Positions 59,315-64,000 of a DNA stretch of 64,000 bases are shown in pieces. The stretch covers positions 992,001-1,056,000 of the forward strand of contig NC_049565.1 in NCBI RefSeq assembly GCF_013368755.1, written 5' to 3'. Below the pieces are notes generated by a model. That model was not told the DNA's origin and searched no databases. It saw only the letters and a list, made by a program, of their open reading frames with translations. The position numbers were made by a program, and so were the translations under genes. The DNA comes from Talaromyces rugulosus. Lineage: Eukaryota; Ascomycota; Eurotiomycetes; Eurotiales; Trichocomaceae. Each line of letters starts with the position of its first letter. Within the stretch, counting starts at the first letter, position 1.

Positions 59315-61400
59315 AACACAAAAGAAGTTGCAGGGCGCATTGATTATTTATAAACCGAAAATGACAAACATCCACTTCTTCTAGCCCGTCAGGTTAAACC
59401 CTGGAACTGGTCGAGGCCGTCCAGCAGTGCCAGGCTCAGCTACAGATAAAAAAAGTCCAAGAATAGCGCGACAGAAAGGGGCCAAAAACCGCGAAGATCG
59501 CGTGAAAGTAGCGTTCACATACTGAGCGCCAATTGATGCTAAGAATATGGCTATGCCCCGCTAGTCCCAACGTTATTAAATGTTATTACAAATTATGCAT
59601 AGCCTCCTGTTGGCCTGGCTGGCTGGTTTGGGGGAATCGCAGAAATATGCAGATGTAGGTATGTAGGGTAGGGTAAGGGTCGATAAGCCCTAGCCGTGTT
59701 GTTGTCATTATTGAGGAATGCCACAGAGGCCTCTGCAGAAGAGTAGAAGAGGATCATGACATGGCCTTGGTCCCACTATCTGCATCATCGAGTCATTGTG
59801 AATGGCCGCATTCGGCTAGGAGCTTATTGGAGGCTATTCCCAAATAGGGCAAAATACGGATAAAGGCCCGAAAAAATATACTACAGTGACTGTATGGTGT
59901 TTGGGGGGGGAAAACCGGGGTAACACCAGGGGTGTTTTGATCCTAAAGTTTAAACCCCCAAGAGAGAGAGGGAAAGAAAAGGAAAGAAAAGAAAAGAAAA
60001 GAAAAGAAAATTAGCATCTCGTATGGCCACTTACGGCCGCGTGCATAAGCCGGACGCAAGCCTCCGACGCAACCTCGTGCGGAGGCGTTGGTCAACAGTG
60101 CTTGTTATACGATGGTTATTGTAGAGTACACTCTGGCTCGAGTCGAGTGGTAGATAAACGACCAACAGAACGTGGTTAGCGAGCTATACTAGTGTCGGAT
60201 TGGCCACTTCTCTTGATGTTGATGCAGTGTTGGTTGCAGGGATGCATAAAGTTGTTAGTAGTGATCCATCATTCAAGACATCTATGATCTAAATTTGTTG
60301 CCAGGCCCTACATGTATCCATTTCCAACAGCCCAAAAAGTCCAGGGAAATGACTGGTGTTTTGAACGTTGGGCGAAACAAAGTGTGTTGATCAATTCGTC
60401 TTAATGAAACACTTATAGGGGGCCTTAGTAGCATGGGTCTATGCATGTGTATACTCCGCACCTAACTATTAATAATATTAAATGACAACATTGAATACAA
60501 GAGTAGATCCGCCGAGAAGGGAGGATCATCTCCCCCATGACTACTCCGTACCCCAGACACAGATCGCACAGGCATGAAGCATCAGTTCCACTGTTGGAAC
60601 TTGGGCCATGATCCCAGGGGCCAGCGCGACGGTTGTAGGAATTGGCGGATCGGCTAGTTAGACGTCGATCACACGGGATGGAACGGAGCACGGGCGCCCC
60701 AGTGGACACTACTATTAAAATCAATTGTATATGAAGTTTTTATTGTATATATGTACGGAGTACGGAGTAAATTATTATATGTATCATTTGTGTGGGCGTT
60801 GTGGTACGTGTTTGTAAATATAGAAATAAGAACAGCAGAGGGGTTGCCAGACTGCCAGGACATCGAAGGTATAGTGGGAATAGTGAAAATTGGAAATCGG
60901 AAATTGAAATGGTTGAATGACGGAGTCCGGAGAATCAATTGAGATATCTTCATGGCAACAAACATATCTTGAATATATTTGCAGTGCATTCCATCCATCA
61001 TAAGGTTCAATAGTGTGGTCCGCGAGCTCACTCTTGACCGATGCCAGTATCGATTAATGTCGGGTTATGTCTGCTACCAGTTGACCGGTGGCCGTTGTAC
61101 AGCGGACAATCATTGAAACAAGAATTGATAAAAAATTGATAAAAAAAAAGATATTTCGCTCAAAAACCGATTGCTGAAGACGGTGAATGCGAGTGGGACC
61201 CACGTGCGTCTGCAAGGGAGGGCGACGGTGGCATTCCTGCTGCACGCAGCGAGTCAAATTCCAGGGATTGTGTCAGCTGATGGCGAGAACATTCGGGAAA
61301 TAAACAAAATAAGGTCAAATAATCAAGAGAAACAAAGAAGGAAAAAAGCACGAGATAAGAATTGTATGCAGCCATGGCTCCAAAGTGGGGTGTCTCCACC
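59315..61400. other. Intergenic region
   Basis: No gene was recognised. A purine-rich AAAAG repeat occupies about 59971-60010. Short open frames, for example plus 60751-60942 and minus 61031-60669, have no recognisable features. Confidence 0.55.
59971..60010 (+). repeat. AAAAG simple repeat
   Basis: About seven units of GAAAA/GGAAA following a GAGAGA run. Confidence 0.9.
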
Positions 61401-61453
61401 CGGGCCAATCAGCGCCCGCCCGTGCAGTTCGTCCGCCGGCCCCACTCTTTTTG

Positions 61454-61486
<33 letters not shown>

Positions 61487-62979
61487 TGGATCTTTTACAA
61501 CGGTCTTTTTGCTTTTATATTTTCTGGCTATTTATTGATCCACCACGCAAAACATCAGGCGGCAACAGTGCAAACCGCGCACGGTGTGTGGCCTGTGAGG
61601 CGCCTGGTTGGCCCGCGGCGGCGCTAGATCATATCGGGCTAGCGTGGCCTCTAGAGCGCCGCACGAGCCGGCAACAACAACAAAGCTGTAGTTGGTAAAA
61701 AAAAAGGAATGATAATTATTAATTAATAATATTGCCTCGGATATTGCACTGCTACAGAAAGAGAGAACTGACCAGATAGCACGCAATGGCAGCGACAGTC
61801 GATGCTACGAACTAGGCTGCACTTCACTTGCATCTGCAGTAGTCGCAGCAGCCAGCCTAGGAGATACCACCGCACTAGTCCTAGACTGGCCCTAGCGCAC
61901 CCCGCCCTCAGTGCCCCCAGCCAATGGGCGCGCTCCCCTGGAATTTCGCGTGCGGCGATTGGCTGGCGACGCGGCTGTCAACTCCTCTCCTCTCCTCCTT
62001 CCCCTTGGCTCTCCTCCTATCTCTCTCTCTGTGTCTGTCTCACTCCTCCCTCACTCTCTCTCTCTCTCTCTCTCTGTGTTTCTCTCTCCCTCAACTCTCT
62101 CTCTATCTCTGATCACTCTCCTCCACCTCCCCTCGTTTTTCCATCTCCCCCTTCCCCTGCCCTGCCCTGCCCTGCCCTGCCTTGCCCTGTTCCGTTCCGA
62201 TCTCCTGACCCTGTCGGAAAACGATCGTCTCGGCTGCTTTTCTTCCACTATTATTGCAGGATCTGGTTATCTTCTTATAGTATTTCTTGTTATATTATTA
62301 CTTCTGCCTTACTACTATTGCTCAAATTATATTCTTCTCCTTTTCCCCCTCTTTTCTCTTTTCTCTTCGTCTCATCTCCGCGCTGCTCGGGCAACTTTGA
62401 TGATTGCGCTCCCCTATTGACAGCCGTGTCCCTTTCAAACCAACGCCCGCCCCTCTCCTCAATTCCTGCTTACTCCCGACCAGGATCGACCAAGGGTGAG
62501 TCAAAATCCATCGCCTTTTGCTCTCGTTCTCGTCGCGCGTGCTTTCTTCTTGATCTCCGCCATTGCCTGCTGCACCCGACCTTCGTTCTTTTCGTTTTGT
62601 TTTAAACCTTCTCTTGGCGTTCGCGTGGTGCCGGTCCTTCCTGTCTCTGCCTCTCCCCTGAACGACCCTTCGCCGCCGTCGTACAGTACGTGCCTAACCG
62701 TCCGCCGTGTTTTGTGCCTGGCCTTTTTCTTCTCTTTTTTTCCTTCGATTCTGCATCGCCCTGTTCTTCGAGTCGCTAGACCCAAGACTAACAACCCACG
62801 CCCTAGATTCCGACGGATCGAGGTCTCACCACTCAACCATTACAAAGCAAGGACAAGTAATCGACATCGACGGTCGCCCGGTGTCCATACGGAGTAGACC
62901 GCCTGCCAGGTACAACAGTCAGTCTCTTTGACCGTTGATAGCCTACCCATATCTTCTTCGACCGGAGGAAAACCCCATC
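61401..62979 (+). promoter_or_regulatory. CT-rich promoter and long 5' leader of the serine-rich gene
   Basis: The stretch is pyrimidine-rich with (CT)n blocks at 61457-61488 and 62044-62110 and a CCCTG pentamer array at 62154-62190. Such pyrimidine tracts are typical of strong fungal promoters and leaders. GTGAGT at 62494 follows the purine-rich GGATCGACCAAG and could be the donor of a leader intron, but no acceptor could be chosen. Open frames of up to 267 codons here are translated CT repeats. Confidence 0.45.
62154..62190 (+). repeat. CCCTG pentanucleotide repeat
   Basis: Six to seven tandem CCCTG units, one with a C-to-T change. Confidence 0.9.
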
Positions 62980-64000
62980 ATGGCTGCGTTGGTTCAAACG
63001 ATTCCCCAGCAGAACGGCACCGTCACTCTCCTCCAAACCCGGCCATCTTCAGCCTCTGGTCACAGCAGCTTCGTCTCGGCGTCTCAGGTTTCCCAGCCTC
63101 AGTTCAATCGTGGCCACGCCATGTCGTTCAGCTCCTACAATGGCGTCAACACGTCTGGCCCCAATAGAGCCTCGGTCGCTCCCTACGCCTTTACCAGCAC
63201 TCCAGGCCTGGTTGCTGCCGCCGGCAACGCACCCCAACGACAGCCTCAGACTTATGCGTCGGCCGTGACGCAAAATGGTGCTCCCCAGCACTTGTCCCAT
63301 TTCGCAGCTGGTTCTGTGTCCTCATCATCGACTTCTTCCAACTCCTCCTCCCGCCCTTCATATATCTCCCAAGACGACAGCATTCTCTCCTCGCGACGAC
63401 GTCAAGCCGACACAGCACCTCGTCCGTTGTCGACAGTGAATCTGCCCTCCCAATCACCGTTCCTGAATCTGTCCTCGCCCGCCACGACCAAGACCACGAA
63501 GCCCTCGCCCGACCGTTATCGCCGGGGTAAGCGTTCTCAGGACACCAACACAGCCCAGCCTGCCGTTGCAATACCGACTCGATCTTCGTCATACGACCCT
63601 GCAGCAGCCACGACTATCTCGCAACCGTCCCGGCCAACTATCGCTGGCCATGTTCGAGTTCCGAGCGCGGACGACACCCGCGTTGAGAAGCCAACCAACC
63701 CCGACATAGCAAACCGATATCGTCGCCGGAGCTGGGCCAGCATCGATGCTGCCGGAGCCCACGCTCAGGAACCACCCTCTCCTTCTTTCTTTTCTCCCTT
63801 GCCCGAGCTAAAATTCGACAACGAACCGACTCGTCCAGCATCTTCCTATTCACAAAGGAACACTTCATCGGAGAGCGTCCATTCCGACCACAAAGGCTCC
63901 GCCGGCACTTCACATAATCCTTCCCCGTTATCAAACCAAATGATTCCCGAAACGCCTACATCTCCAGCGCTCAAGACTAGCCCTGAGATTGCTCACAGTC
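62980..64000 (+). CDS. Serine-rich protein, N-terminal part (runs off the window)
   Basis: From ATG 62980 the frame stays open for 340 codons to the end of the window. The start is supported by a C-rich leader and an ATCATGG context. The sequence is Ser/Pro/Thr/Gln-rich, low-complexity and surely disordered. Short conserved-looking islands stand out: P-Y-A-F-T-S-T-P-G-L near residue 67, D-R-Y-R-R-G-K-R near 175 and R-Y-R-R-R-S-W near 246. The repeated R-Y-R-R pattern might be a recurring short linear motif, possibly with nearby phosphorylation sites. I do not recognise the protein; folded domains probably lie beyond the window. Codon use is that of a well-expressed core gene. Confidence 0.65.
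   Translation, partial: MAALVQTIPQQNGTVTLLQTRPSSASGHSSFVSASQVSQPQFNRGHAMSFSSYNGVNTSGPNRASVAPYAFTSTPGLVAAAGNAPQRQPQTYASAVTQNGAPQHLSHFAAGSVSSSSTSSNSSSRPSYISQDDSILSSRRRQADTAPRPLSTVNLPSQSPFLNLSSPATTKTTKPSPDRYRRGKRSQDTNTAQPAVAIPTRSSSYDPAAATTISQPSRPTIAGHVRVPSADDTRVEKPTNPDIANRYRRRSWASIDAAGAHAQEPPSPSFFSPLPELKFDNEPTRPASSYSQRNTSSESVHSDHKGSAGTSHNPSPLSNQMIPETPTSPALKTSPEIAHS

Noticed and set aside
61802..62605. 267-codon frame rich in Ser and Leu
   Set aside because: It translates CT-repeat leader; no domain, and it is interrupted by simple repeats.

Overview
The window looks like nuclear DNA of a filamentous ascomycete of the order Eurotiales (Aspergillus, Penicillium or Talaromyces type). The evidence is short 50-70 nt GT-AG introns with CTAAC-like branch sites, Zn2Cys6 regulators, fungal NOD-like receptors, and above all an unmistakable brlA, the conidiation master regulator confined to this group. 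Genus and species cannot be fixed from the sequence alone.

Left part (1-33 kb), core chromosome. In order: an orphan trypsin-fold-like protein (+), homoaconitase of lysine synthesis (+), a Pex22-like peroxisomal membrane anchor (+), the SAGA subunit Spt20 (+), about 8.5 kb without a convincing gene, brlA (+), an MFS transporter (+), a secreted RNase T2 (+), Swc5 of the SWR1 complex (-), eIF2B gamma (+) and a serine-rich orphan (-). The long gene-free stretch before brlA ends in a 582-nt ATG-free leader and a perfect CACCATGG start. That start begins the longer BrlA-beta form, whose 293-nt intron also sets up a possible short upstream ORF.

Middle part (33-55 kb), accessory region. It is AT-richer and holds a Zn2Cys6 regulator next to an NmrA-like sensor, an apparently intact PNP_UDP_1-NACHT-ankyrin receptor with near-identical ankyrin repeats, a killer-toxin-type class V chitinase pseudogene with seven or so lesions, two decayed copies of a paralogous gene on either side (one sharing an 80-bp near-identical segment with the other), an F-box-like gene, and a STAND-N/ankyrin gene broken by one in-frame TAG. 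The picture is an allorecognition/antagonism island in which one receptor is intact and most neighbours are decaying. Two of the TAG codons fit CpA-to-TpA change, the hallmark of repeat-induced point mutation.

Right part (55-64 kb) returns to ordinary GC-rich genes: a BBE-type FAD oxidoreductase (+) convergent with a Zn2Cys6 regulator carrying an unusually long zinc-cluster loop (-), then 3.7 kb of simple-repeat-rich leader, then the 5' part of a serine-rich protein that leaves the window.

All splice sites were read by eye from frame, donor, branch and acceptor signals. For the intact spliced models the exon lengths add up to whole codons.
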